This document shows positions 11,976 to 22,600 of a DNA stretch of 64,000 bases, one piece after another. The DNA is taken from positions 19,059,501 through 19,123,500 of the forward strand of contig AP031355.1 in assembly GCA_037833965.1 (NCBI GenBank). Direction: 5' to 3'. This DNA is from Marchantia polymorpha subsp. ruderalis. Its lineage: Eukaryota; Streptophyta; Marchantiopsida; Marchantiales; Marchantiaceae. The position numbers were made by a program, and so were the translations under genes. The notes beneath the pieces were generated by a model. It worked only from the letters and a program-made list of their open reading frames with translations. It searched no databases and had not been told where the DNA came from. Numbering within the stretch: the first letter of the stretch is position 1; each line of letters begins with the position of its first letter.

Positions 11976-12439
11976 TGTCGATTCACTACTTCTCTAGTCA
12001 TATGAAATGATCTCAACGGTTAGGTTGCCGGAGATGACTTGTCACATTGCACAGTAAGATTTAAACATGACACTTCCCAGGTCACTAAATATGTATCTGT
12101 TACATTAGTAGGTAGACATTTCAGAGGAAACGGATCATTACGCAGTTACCACCGTTCACCAGCACTAGGGTCCTCAAATTTAAGCACCCGTGGTTAAGAT
12201 TTTGAAGTTGAGCATTAAAGAGCGCGGCTTGTAACATCCTTACTGCTAACAGATTACTAACAGACAGTTTATAAAATATTATATTTCAATTTGTAAAGAT
12301 TATGTGCCAATCAATATTCTCTTATGAAACAGGAGCAAATAATTAATTATCTATAATGATTATCTTGTACTAACTGATTGGTTTGATTAAAATTTTCTAA
12401 TTTGATTGATTGGATTTTGTATCAATTTTGACTTGGTAA

Positions 12440-13260
12440 CATATTGAGTTTCTAGAAGTTTCAAGAGTGGAAGATATATCCAATAACAAGTAGACATTTC
12501 ATTATTGTCCGAGTCAACTTGTAAAAGTTCTCAATAGACCAATAATAGATTGACACATCATTATAAGTACAAGATAAACTTGGCATAATGTCATCTTATA
12601 ATGGAGATCAAATAGCTTCTTAAATATCTTGATAGACCAATGACATATTGACAACTCATTTTGGAATGAGATACCTTTTAGAAAATAGATAGTTCAATGA
12701 TATATTGTCATCTCACTATAAGGATAAGGTAATTAAAAGGTCTTGACATGATGTCATCTGATCATAGAGACAAAGGAATCATGGAAGACAATACATAGAC
12801 CAATAGCATATCGCCATCACATTCATAGAGATGAACTATGATCTAGAATAATCACATAATCCAATGAAATGTCACCAACTCATTACAAAGATTAGATAGC
12901 TTTTAGAAGTAGAGATATCAATGACATGTCACCATATCATTATGGAGACAAGATAACTTGTAAAAGATTTTGATAAACCAATAACATATAATCACCTCAC
13001 TATGGATAGTAGATAATGTTCAAAATATCTACATAAACCGATGGTATGTCATCAAATCATTATAGATTTGATATTGCTTCTAAAAGATCTACATAGATCA
13101 ATGACATGTCATCAGCTCATTATGGAAACTAAATAACTCCTAGAATATCTACATAGGCCAATTATATGTGACTTTTCCATTATGGAGATGATATAGCTTC
13201 TAGAAGATTTATGTGCTTTGTGATCTCATTACGGAGACAAGATAAATCCAAACTAGATAA
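12440..13260. repeat. Degenerate satellite array, about 60-bp unit, roughly 13 copies
   Basis: A unit of the form CATAGACCAATGACATGTCA, then CTCATTATGGAGACAAGAT, then AGCTTCTAGAAGATCT repeats with strong divergence across about 0.8 kb. No coding potential is conserved between units. Confidence 0.7.
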
Positions 13261-15179
13261 TCCAATGTCACGCTGTCATTCTTGTAACATATTATGCACA
13301 AGAATACATAATAACAATCAAGAAATATATTTGTTTCGTCACTATTGAACTATATCTACGAATAAAAAAAACCTGCAAATTGTTTGATGCGAGTTGAGGC
13401 TTGACCTCATATATATATGCAAGAACTATTTAACAGTTTGATCTTCCGTAGTCCTTCTAGCTTTAACACACAACATTCATGATTATCATGGTCTGGTCTC
13501 TCATCTTGAGGCTCAAAACCTTTGCTATTCAAGTTTATATGACTAATTGGCTGCGAAGTCATTTTGAAATAATGGACTACCAAAAACCACCAATAACGGA
13601 GACTGCCGGTGTAATCATTCTTGATTACCCTTTATCGATAGAAGATAATGTGTTGTATTGAAGAAAAAAAACCAGGGGAGGGCTAATTACCAATAATTAG
13701 CCCTCACCCTAATATATCTAATATATGCGATTTTGTGACTGGTCGAATACCCTACATCCTACCCATCTGAGTAACCTATAACCCTACATTTACCGATAGA
13801 GTGAGGGCTAATTAACCCTAACCGAGTGATAACTAGACTCTCCCAAAACCTTCATTGTACACTACACAAGTTGTCATTACGAGCATGATTCAAGAAATTG
13901 ACTTTTTCTTAGATCATGTATGAAAAATTCCATCTCAAGACAAAAAAAGCAGTTAAAAGCTGAGCTGGACGCAAAATCATTTGTCATGAATGTCACATGC
14001 CTCGGATGGTGTTTAGTTATCAAAAATTGGCTCAAAAATCTGGACGTCCAAGATCCAATAAATATCATTCACCACCGTTGATGCGATGGATGATATTCAC
14101 TCACTAGCTTTAACAAACTCATACGCATTTGTTTCCACCGAAGTGTCTCTATGCTTTGATACCCATTATAGGTCTATAACGCAAATATTCACGACGCAAA
14201 AGCGAATCACATCACCATTAAAATAATCATGTGGTTCATTGAGGCTAAGTTCACAATAATACAAATACTTTACTGAAAACTGAAAAGTATGTGTCATTGA
14301 GTGAGTATACGTTCATAGAAATACAAATATTTTAATATAACCCTAGAAGAGTTACGATCATCTTTTTTATATATGGCTAGCTAACTAATTTAACTAACGA
14401 TGGTTAGACTAACTAGAGTTGACCAAACCTAACTTAACTTTTTATATCCTCATAAATCAACATATATTTTTACATTGAGATTTTTTAAAGTATGGTAAGT
14501 GAATGATCACTATGTAAATTTGAATAATATATTGGTTATTAAAATTCATTTGGTGAGGAAGTATGGTGAACTTCCTAACGACACTTAACCCTTACCGAAC
14601 TTAACAAGGATATAAGGTGTTTTTAGGATCTATGTATATATTAATAAGCATTCCATACAGATATTCTTGAGAAGAATGATCAAGATCACTTGCCCCAACC
14701 TCTACAGTGATATATATCATCTCACATCCATTAGACTTCCACTGCTTAATTTGATATGGTATTTCAAATTATTTCCCGACCCAAACCAATGACCGCCTAC
14801 ATAGAAACCTAAAGTATATTATATTATGCCGGAAAGATTTTATTGAACATAATTGTTGTTCATATATATGTTCATAAGGTAGAATGGCTTTGCACGATGG
14901 TGAGCATGGTACACACCCATCCCAATTCAAGTAATATGTCAGTTGGAAAATGGAGACGGTTTGCTCCATCAATGATAATGTCGCTGGAGAATTCTTCTTG
15001 ATACACTTGAACACAGGGTGGAATGGTGGAGAAGGTAAGTATGTACTAGTCATATGCAAAAGGAGTTGACATGGTAATACATGGTGACCCGTTAGAAAGA
15101 CATAGTGAAAAAAAAACGATTTGAAAATGCTTTCTCATGAATGACCAACATGCATATGCTTAAGTGTACAAGAGACACT
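13261..15179. other. Spacer without supported gene
   Basis: AT-rich, with short ORFs only. A small perfect hairpin GGGCTAATTA/TAATTAGCCC sits at 13680-13703, and the same GGGCTAATTA word recurs near 13806. No domain was found. Confidence 0.55.
13680..13703. repeat. 10-bp perfect hairpin, 4-base loop
   Basis: GGGCTAATTA (13680-13689) and its exact inverse (13694-13703) surround CCAA. Isolated in spacer DNA. Confidence 0.65.
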
Positions 15180-15470
15180 TGTCATGTAGTTACGAGTCGG
15201 CTCACGCAGTTTAGGCACTTACTATATTTAGACGTGGAAATAGGGTTCGGGTCACGAGGGGTATAGAGTCGGGGACGGCTCGAAGAACGTTAGTTCTTCA
15301 AGTCGAGCCTGGAAGCGTTGGGAGCGTGGAGAGACTTTCCCCTTTCCGTCGACCTAGATTCTCCGAGTGTGGAGTGGGTTGGGCTTGACTCATGTTTGTG
15401 ACGGTGACGGTTTGTTGCCAGTAGGGTAATTGACCGACGGGAATTCCAGTGGCGAATCTCCCGTTTATTT
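15180..15470 (+). repeat. 5' LTR remnant matching the 3' LTR
   Basis: This stretch matches about 36948-37238 over about 290 bp with few differences (starting TGTCATGTA and ending CCCGTTTATTTC). It holds a TATA-like TATATTTA and reads as the R-U5 part of an LTR. The U3 start seen at 36834 is absent here, so the left end looks truncated. Past 15470 the sequence continues beyond the point where the 3' copy stops, so the real LTR end is uncertain. Confidence 0.6.
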
Positions 15471-15828
15471 CACTCGAAGAACTCATTACATCGAATCGGT
15501 CGGTGTTTGTTGTCACGGTTTTGTTCAACGTTGCTTTGAAGTATGAGGGGCATCATTTCTGCTGCTGGCGGATCAATCCTCTGATACCACTCGGGAATCG
15601 AATCTCGCTCGCTTCAGAGAGGAGGGCGCCGTGGAGGCGCACCGGGACGTCTTGCTTGTTGATGCGCGCTGTGGGTCGACCGCGAAATTTTGTCGAGGAG
15701 GAAGGAGCTGCGCGACGCGAGGAGAGAAACGAGAACAAGAGCGAGAAGCGAGGGATTGTGACTTCTGCGAGGAGACCTTCGTCGTTGTTGTCGTCGACGT
15801 CGGTGGTGGTCGCTAGGCTTCGTCGAGC
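15471..15828. other. Leader region of the outer Gypsy element
   Basis: A non-repeated stretch between the LTR remnant and the first solo LTR. It contains GC-rich overlapping ORFs of up to 139 codons on both strands without recognisable motifs. It probably includes the rest of U5, the primer site and the start of the untranslated leader, but no clear plus-strand primer-binding site was found. Confidence 0.35.
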
Positions 15829-16687
15829 TGCAACCTCCGGGCTGACTCTCACTCAGGTTTACCTCTGATGGCTTTGTGGTAGCGCATCATGGTTCTAGAA
15901 GACTAGGATTCATACTCTCACTCATGTCCCAAACACCTTCTCTCACAAACTCTCATGTATCACTCCAACTCACACACAAACTCTCCTCACATCACCCTCT
16001 TCACATAAACGCAAACACACGTCGATACTCCAAGATACTCAAAAACTTCACTCCTTCATTACTGAAACAAGTACTCACACATGACTCTCCAAACTTGCTT
16101 GAGAGGTGCTACTCTACCTCTCTATTTATACTACTTGAGAAGTTACCATAGTAACATGTGGTAATTTCTCCTAACTTACTTTTACCTAGGTAAGTTTGAC
16201 TAACCTTCTCTACGTGGCAACATGCCATTGGCCTACCTAAACCTTATAGAAGCTTCCGGAATCCAAGGTTGAGGTGGCGACATGCCATTGGAAGCTTTTA
16301 AACTTCTACAAGCTTCCTAGCCACTAAGTCAACATTAGACTTAGTCTAGCCAATCATCTTTCATACATTTAGTCAAACCAATCGAATCCAAGCTTCTAGT
16401 CAAATATCTAATCCCTTGGAATCTAGAACTTTTGTATAAGACAAAATAGAAGTGCTCACTCCTTGTAAAAGACAAAATAGAAGTGCTCACTCCATTCTTC
16501 TAGAACTCCGCTAATTATTCCGCCAACTATAAACATTGTAGCTAAACTTAGTCATGACTAGATAAACTTAGTTATAACTAACTAGTTTAGTCATAACTAG
16601 CTAGTCTTAGCTATGCCTTGGCTAATCATCCTTATTCCCTTGACCACTTCTAAGACTTAGTACATATGTGCAACACCCGGTCTTACA
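15829..16687 (-). repeat. Solo LTR of the Gypsy S1 family, minus orientation
   Basis: The 859-bp unit starts TGCAACCTCC and ends CGGTCTTACA on the plus strand, that is TGTAAGACC...GGTTGCA in LTR orientation. It is flanked by GAGC on both sides (15825-15828 and 16688-16691), a 4-bp target duplication. It is nearly identical to 31587-32445, including its length. No internal element sequence remains, so it is a solo LTR left by LTR-LTR recombination. A TATAAATA box and TGACTAA-containing repeats lie in its U3. Confidence 0.92.
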
Positions 16688-17522
16688 GAGCGGTGACGCT
16701 CTGCTACGCGTTTCGGGATGTACATTGCGTGACAGAGAAGGGGCTAGGTTACGCAATTAGTGTGAAGGTTTTGAGAGGAGTCGCCACTGAGCAGCAGGAA
16801 TGAATGCATCGGGGAAGGCGTCCCTGGTGGAGTGAAGAGGCCGGAGCTCGAGCGCTTGGAGCAGCTCGCTGAATGTTGCGGTTCTAGATTGGTTCGATCA
16901 CAGGCGGGCGTCGTTTCTCCGCCGTCGAAAGAAGGGGCTGAAATTAGCCGAGAGAGAGAGAGAGTTGTAGTGCGCTCTGTTCTCGTGGTCCTTCAGCTTT
17001 TCCGTCTCCCCTTCGGCCCATGTTCAGCTCCCGAAGACGACCCCGCCCTGTTGCGGAAAGGTGTCGCAGGACCGGCCCCGGGGAAGGTACGAGCCTCCTC
17101 GAAGCAGCCGAAGGCGTCGTTCGGTATCGGTGACTCGGTAGGCCAGCGGAATGTTTATTGATTGAACGCTGGGTGAGCTTTTGTCGTCATGTATTTTCCA
17201 AGATATGACCTCCCGTTGAGGTAGGTAGGGACCGAGCAATACGGAGGCTTTGTTGGAGAGGCAGGAGTATCACTGCACCGGTGCAGCAGGCAGTACAAAA
17301 CAGGAGTAGCTTTTTTGTGACACTACCCAGCAGTCAACGCGATACTGAGTTGTGCCCGTGGGAAATCTTTGCCGAAGTGCTCATCAGTTCTGACTCCTGC
17401 GAGGTCTCGCCCTCATGCCATCGTATTCGTTGTTAATCTCAATGAGTTCGACACGGAGCGTAGTGAGATGGAGTTCTCGGAGAAGCAGCTACTCGCCTTA
17501 TCTGATTTGCTGGAGCTCATAC
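16688..17522 (+). pseudogene. Leader and gag-like N-terminal part of the methyltransferase Gypsy
   Basis: No clean ORF covers this part; the longest (16832-17161, 109 codons) has no recognisable motif. From about 17270 two partly overlapping frames give gag-like protein sequence, the last being VFVVNLNEFDTE followed by EKQLLALSDLLELI up to the Gypsy insertion at 17523. The protein sense continues after that insertion at 25260 with QASAAQVEASVAV. I infer a frameshifted gag N-terminus. No zinc knuckle is seen. Confidence 0.4.
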
Positions 17523-18293
17523 TGTAACACCAGATATTGCATGTGTGAAATAAAACTAGAATTAGCCAAGGAATTAATCATGGTTAGGATAGTTATGACT
17601 AAATCTAGCTAGTTATGACTAAGTCTAGCTAGTTTAGCTATAATGTCTATACTTGGCGGAATAACTAGAGAAGTTCTAGAAGATTTGAGTGAGCACTTCT
17701 ATTTTGTCTTGTACAAAAGTCTAGATTCCAAGAGAAAAGAATTTTGAACTTCATGTTTAGTTTTGATTGGTTTGACTAAAGTAAGGAGTATTCCATTGGT
17801 TAGACTAAGTCTTATGTTGACTTAGTGGAAAGTGGAAGTTCTAGAAGTGGGAAAGGCACAAATGGCATGTCGCCACCTCAATCTAGGGATTAGTAAACAT
17901 CTAGAAGGTTTAGGGGGCCAATGGCATGTTGCCACATATTGATAACTAGTCAACCTTACTATGGTTTATCTTCGTAAAAGTAAGTTAGAGAGAAATTACC
18001 ATTTGTTACTATGGTAAATTCTCAAGTAGTATATATAGAGAAGTAGGGAAGAGCCTCTCAAGCAAGTTTGGAGAGTTCATATGTAGAGACTTGTTTCATA
18101 TATGAAAGAGTGACGAATTTTCAGTACCTTGGAGTGTCGATGAGTGTATGAGTTGGAGTGATACCTTGAGAGATTGTGTGAGAGGGTGTTTAGCTTATGA
18201 GTATGATGCGGAATCCTAGTCTTCTAGAATCATGATGAGCTACCGAAAAGCCATCTAAGGTAAACCTGAGTGAGAGTCAGCCCGGAGGTTGCA
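17523..18293 (+). repeat. 5' LTR, S2 subfamily (771 bp)
   Basis: It begins TGTAACACCAGATATTGCAT and ends GGAGGTTGCA. Its U3 resembles the solo LTR at 56838-57565 and not the 3' LTR of the same element. A TATATATA box lies at 18030-18037, followed by the R-U5 part, which is almost identical to that of the 3' LTR. U3 contains repeats of AGTTATGACTAA. Confidence 0.88.
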
Positions 18294-18297
18294 TTTT

Positions 18298-18315
18298 TGG
18301 TTCCGTTGCCGGGAC
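18298..18315 (+). other. Primer-binding site, tRNA-Asp-like
   Basis: Four bases after the LTR end stands TGGTTCCGTTGCCGGGAC. It agrees at most positions with the tRNA-Asp-type site TGGCGCCGTTGCCGGGGA known from plant Athila/Tat Gypsy elements. The element would prime minus-strand DNA synthesis from this tRNA. Confidence 0.7.
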
Positions 18316-18971
18316 CTCAATCTAGAAGGCGGAAAGTTTAGGATTCGATTTCTAGCTAGAGAGAAAGTATCCATGAGGGATCACTTGGTGTTAACATTGG
18401 GGAATGAAAGAGCGGAGAGTGTGCTTGAGAGCGAAAATCCCTTTGTTTATCCAATAGTCTCATATGATAGCCTAGAAGTGATTTTGTACGTTTTGTACAC
18501 GTAAATAGGTCTTTTTGAGAGAAAAGTGATCTTAGACACCGAAAAAATATTTTTGAAGGTATTTTTCAAAGTTTTTATTGATTTTAGAGTGGAAGATAGA
18601 AAACATTTACGTTTTTGTTTCAGGCCCAGATCATGTGTTAACAGAAAGATATGAGAGTTAGAAGTTGAGGGGGTTTTCACGGGTACCAAAAGTTTGCTCT
18701 CTGGAAAGTTTGTACAGAGTAAATTACTTTTTGTGTATTTCAAATTAGGCTTTGAAACTTCTGAAGCGTGTGTATTGGAAGATTAACTACGTGCAAGTCA
18801 AAATTTCACTGAGAGATCACGGCTAGAGAGGAAGTAATGATGATTTGAAGTTCAGGGGGTACAAAATCAGGATTAGAGAGCAGAAGTTTTGGGTTTCTTT
18901 ATTCGCAATTTTGGCCTAGTAGATAACGTTTTTGGGAGAGACCTTTTGAGTGGTCTCCACCTTATGGAAAA

Positions 18972-19415
18972 ATGAGTGATCAAGGGGGCTGGAAGGTTAG
19001 GTTATCCAAAGTACCTCAAGGCTTGGATGTTATAGTGTCTTTAGACTCCAATACAAGAGAATTCAAGGTGGAGTTTGAAGAAAGAGTAGTTAGTCAATCC
19101 CCAAGAGTGAAACGTGAGACTTGCTTTTATTGTGGAGAGGAGGGACACAAGGTTGTCAATTGTTCACTGCGGAACAAGGATAGAAGATTGAGGAGCAAGA
19201 GAACCTTGGGAGATTTGAAACTTCACTTGGGACCATCATCGCCACATGAATCCCAAAGTGCAACCTTTTGTGACAATTGCGGAGTGATTGGACTACCGGC
19301 GGGATACGAATGCAGCGGAGTGAAGGCGCTTCTAGAATCACTTGTGGAAGGGTTTGACGGCAAGCTAAGTGCTGAAACGGAGAAAGTGACCTCAGCAGGT
19401 TCAAGCTCGAACTGA
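18972..19415 (+). CDS. ORF0 with zinc knuckle, upstream of gag-pol
   Basis: The 147-residue product starts at an ATG about 675 bases after the 5' LTR. Residues about 51-64 form a perfect CCHC knuckle (CFYCGEEGHKVVNC), and a second cysteine cluster (CDNCGVIGLPAGYEC) follows at about 100-115. CCHC knuckles bind nucleic acid and are usual in Gag. Here the knuckle is in a separate small ORF ahead of gag-pol, which has its own variant knuckle. The protein may act as an RNA chaperone, or may be a former Gag N-terminus split off by a stop. The 230 bases between the two ORFs are purine- and AT-rich. I know of no named family for it. Confidence 0.6.
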   Translation: MSDQGGWKVRLSKVPQGLDVIVSLDSNTREFKVEFEERVVSQSPRVKRETCFYCGEEGHKVVNCSLRNKDRRLRSKRTLGDLKLHLGPSSPHESQSATFCDNCGVIGLPAGYECSGVKALLESLVEGFDGKLSAETEKVTSAGSSSN

Positions 19416-19648
19416 AGATGGAGATCATCATTCGGATGATGGAGAAGATGATGATGAGGGTAAGACTCATTGTATGCCTAGGGGAGGAGAGAGCTTTGGC
19501 TATCTTGGAGCAACCAATTCCTTTTGTGTTTCCTTTGATGAATTACTCAAGGATGGAGTTAGTGTTGTTTGTATTGTATTAGGGAGTCCCATATAAATTT
19601 CCAATAGAAAAAAAAACAAAAAAATTTATAAAAAAATATTAGTTGGAA

Positions 19649-22600
19649 ATGGAGAAGCTTCCGGTGTTTTATGGGAGGGAAAATGAGGATGTAGAAGCCT
19701 TTGTTAGGGACTTCAAGAGGGCTTGCATAGGAAACAATGAAAGGAAGAAGGTTGAGTGGGCTATGCTTTTGCCGGATTTCTTGGAGGATTCTGCACTCAA
19801 ATGGTACCAGGAGTACAAGAGAGAACATGTGGAGGAGTACACTTGGGAGACATTGACGGAGAGCCTCATCGAAAACTTTCTTCCCAATGAAAGTTATGAA
19901 AAGCTGATGTGTGAGGTCATCTTCTTGAAACAAGGAGAGAACGAGAAGGTGAGGACCTATGTGGAAAGAACTGAGAAGTTAGAGTCGAGGTTCCACGTGG
20001 TGTTGAGGAAGGGTGGTGACGAGGTGGATGCTACAATGGTGGGGATACGAGCAATGCTCATGAAGAACTTCGTCGGAGGTTTGAGACCCGAGATTCGAAG
20101 TAAGGTGAGATATGAGAAGCCTTCTTCTAAAGTTGAAGCCATTCGAATTGCTATTAGAATGGAGGAAAGCTTAGAAGATGATGATTCTAGCTTGGTGGCT
20201 AGAGAAGTAACTCCACCGATTGTAGGAAGATCCATGGGTTCAAATCTTGCTAGTTCATCAACAATGGTGAATCCTAATGTAGATTTGCAAAATGAGTTGA
20301 AATCTATTACGGAAACTCTAGCAGACCTCAAGATCAATGTATTACAGTTGTGGGAGAAGAGGAATCAGAATGTAGGAGGAAGTTCTAGAGGGTATGGAAA
20401 TTATCCTCCAAGAGGGAATCCACCTCCAGGAAACTTTGCAGTTTCTTGTTTTACTTGTGGCGGTCCTCATTTTCAGCAAAATTGTCCTAACCCTCGACAA
20501 CATGATGGAGTTCGGCACAACAACAATGCACCGGCCACACAACAAGCCAAGGATAAGGGAGTAGCATCCATTGATGTATTTCCTCATCAATGCACCTTTG
20601 AGAAAGGAGAGAGCTCAAAGTCGAAGGTGGATATCCTTGCACATGAGAAGAAACGTGCTCGATTTGCAGATGAGTCAATTTCCATGGAGGACATGCCAAG
20701 TCGGAGTACACGATCAAGTGGAGTTAGTCAACCAAGAGTACCAAGAAAGAAGTTGGGCATGAATGACTTTTCCATTTCATCTTCTCAAGCTAAGTATGAC
20801 GTGGTGGAAGATGTAGGAAGTCAGAAGGCCAATATCATAGTTGGCCAACTCATTGCTTTAAATCCAGCCATACGGAAGGAGTTGAGAGGAGGCCTTAGCT
20901 CCACAAGGATCAAGAAGCGAAGATCCAAAGGAAAGGCTCACATGACTAATGTGGGAGTTGGTGTGGTGGATACTGCTGCCTCGGAGGTATGTACACATGC
21001 CTCAAAGATCAAAGTGAGGATCGATGGGCATGATGTTTCAGACGTGCTAGTAGATGGTGGTTCTGCTGTAAATGCAATGTCTGAAAGATTGTTGATGAAG
21101 TTGGGGATGCGACTTTCCAGACCTTCAAGTATAATTGTTGGTATGGCCAACAAACAGAAGGTAAAACCACTTGGTGTGGTTGACAAAGTTGTGGTAAGTG
21201 TGAGAGGTGTGCAAACCTTACTTTCCTTCCAAGTACTGAAGGAAGTTAGTTATGATTTGCTGTTGGGACGTCCTTGGTTGAGGGCGGTGAGAACTACTGA
21301 TCGATGGCACAAGGGCTATCTGAGGATAGGCCCAAAGAACCATCGGGTGAAGGTTCCTTTGACAGGAGGAGGAAGTTCTCTTACCGACTCAGATAGACCA
21401 ACCGACGAATATTGGGAATCTGAGAGTGAGGAGAGTGGCAGTTTTTCAGAAGTTGACACCGACATGTCAACTTCTGATCAAGAAACATCGTCAGACGACT
21501 CTTCAGATGATGATGTACAAGTTCAAGTGGTTGCTGCCATGGAGTTGCTTCCTAGACCGGGGGTGAAGAAAGATCCGGACAAAGTGGAGATGACCGAGGA
21601 GGAGGTGTGTCGAAGACTTTCCACCCTCAAGTTTGGTCCAAATGTTACCATGGAGGAGAAGGCAAGATTTTTGGATATATTTTGCAAATATATCCATGTC
21701 TTTGCCTTTAGTTACAAAGATTCGAAGCATGTGACACTTGAAACTCATCACATTGAGTTGGAGGAGAAAGCTCGCCCTATTCGGCAGAAGCAACGACGAA
21801 TCAATCCTCCTACAGCTGTGGTGGTAAAAGAGGAGATTGACAAGCTGAGGGAGGCTGGCTTTATCTATGAGGTAGAAAATTCGGAATGGGTGTCTCCTAT
21901 TGTGATAGTGAAGAAAAAGAATGGTAAACTACGTGTATGTGTAGATTACAAGAAGTTGAATGCTGTCACAAAGAAGGACTACTATCCTTTACCTTTTATA
22001 GATGAGATTTTAGAGGAGGTAGCAGGCCATGAGTGGTATAGTTTTGGAGATGGTTATAGTGGCTATAACCAAATCCAAATTGCTTCAGAGGATCAATTGA
22101 AAACTACCTTTACCACACCATGGGGAACTTTTGCCTTTAGAGTAATGCCATTTGGTCTATGTAATGCTCCAACCACTTTCCAAAGGTTCATGAATAGGGT
22201 GTTTGAACCTTTCATTGGAAAGTTTGTGAGAGATTTCATAGATGACTTTTGTGTGTACGGAAAGAAGGAGTATCATTTTGATCATTTGATCAAAATACTC
22301 CAACGTTTGGAGGAAGCCAAAGCTTCACTCAATCCAGAAAAATGCATTTTTGGATGTGAGGAAGGCTTATCGTTGGGGCACATCATTTCCAAGAATGGTA
22401 TAGCTGTGGATCCAGAGAAGGTGACGAGGATCATGGAGTTACCTTTTCCGGTGACGTTGACCAAGTTGAGACAATTCCTTGGTATGGTGGGGTACTATCG
22501 GAGGTTCATCTTGTCCTTCTCCAACAAAGCTCATGCCTTGACGAGTTACATGAAGAAGGGGACCGAATACGAGCTCATCTTCAATGATGAAGAGGCGAAG

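Noticed and set aside
15581..15591. CTCTGATACCA as a minus-strand initiator-Met primer site of another element
   Set aside because: No LTR end with CA stands next to it on the minus strand, and the neighbouring LTR-like sequence fits the plus-strand outer element better.
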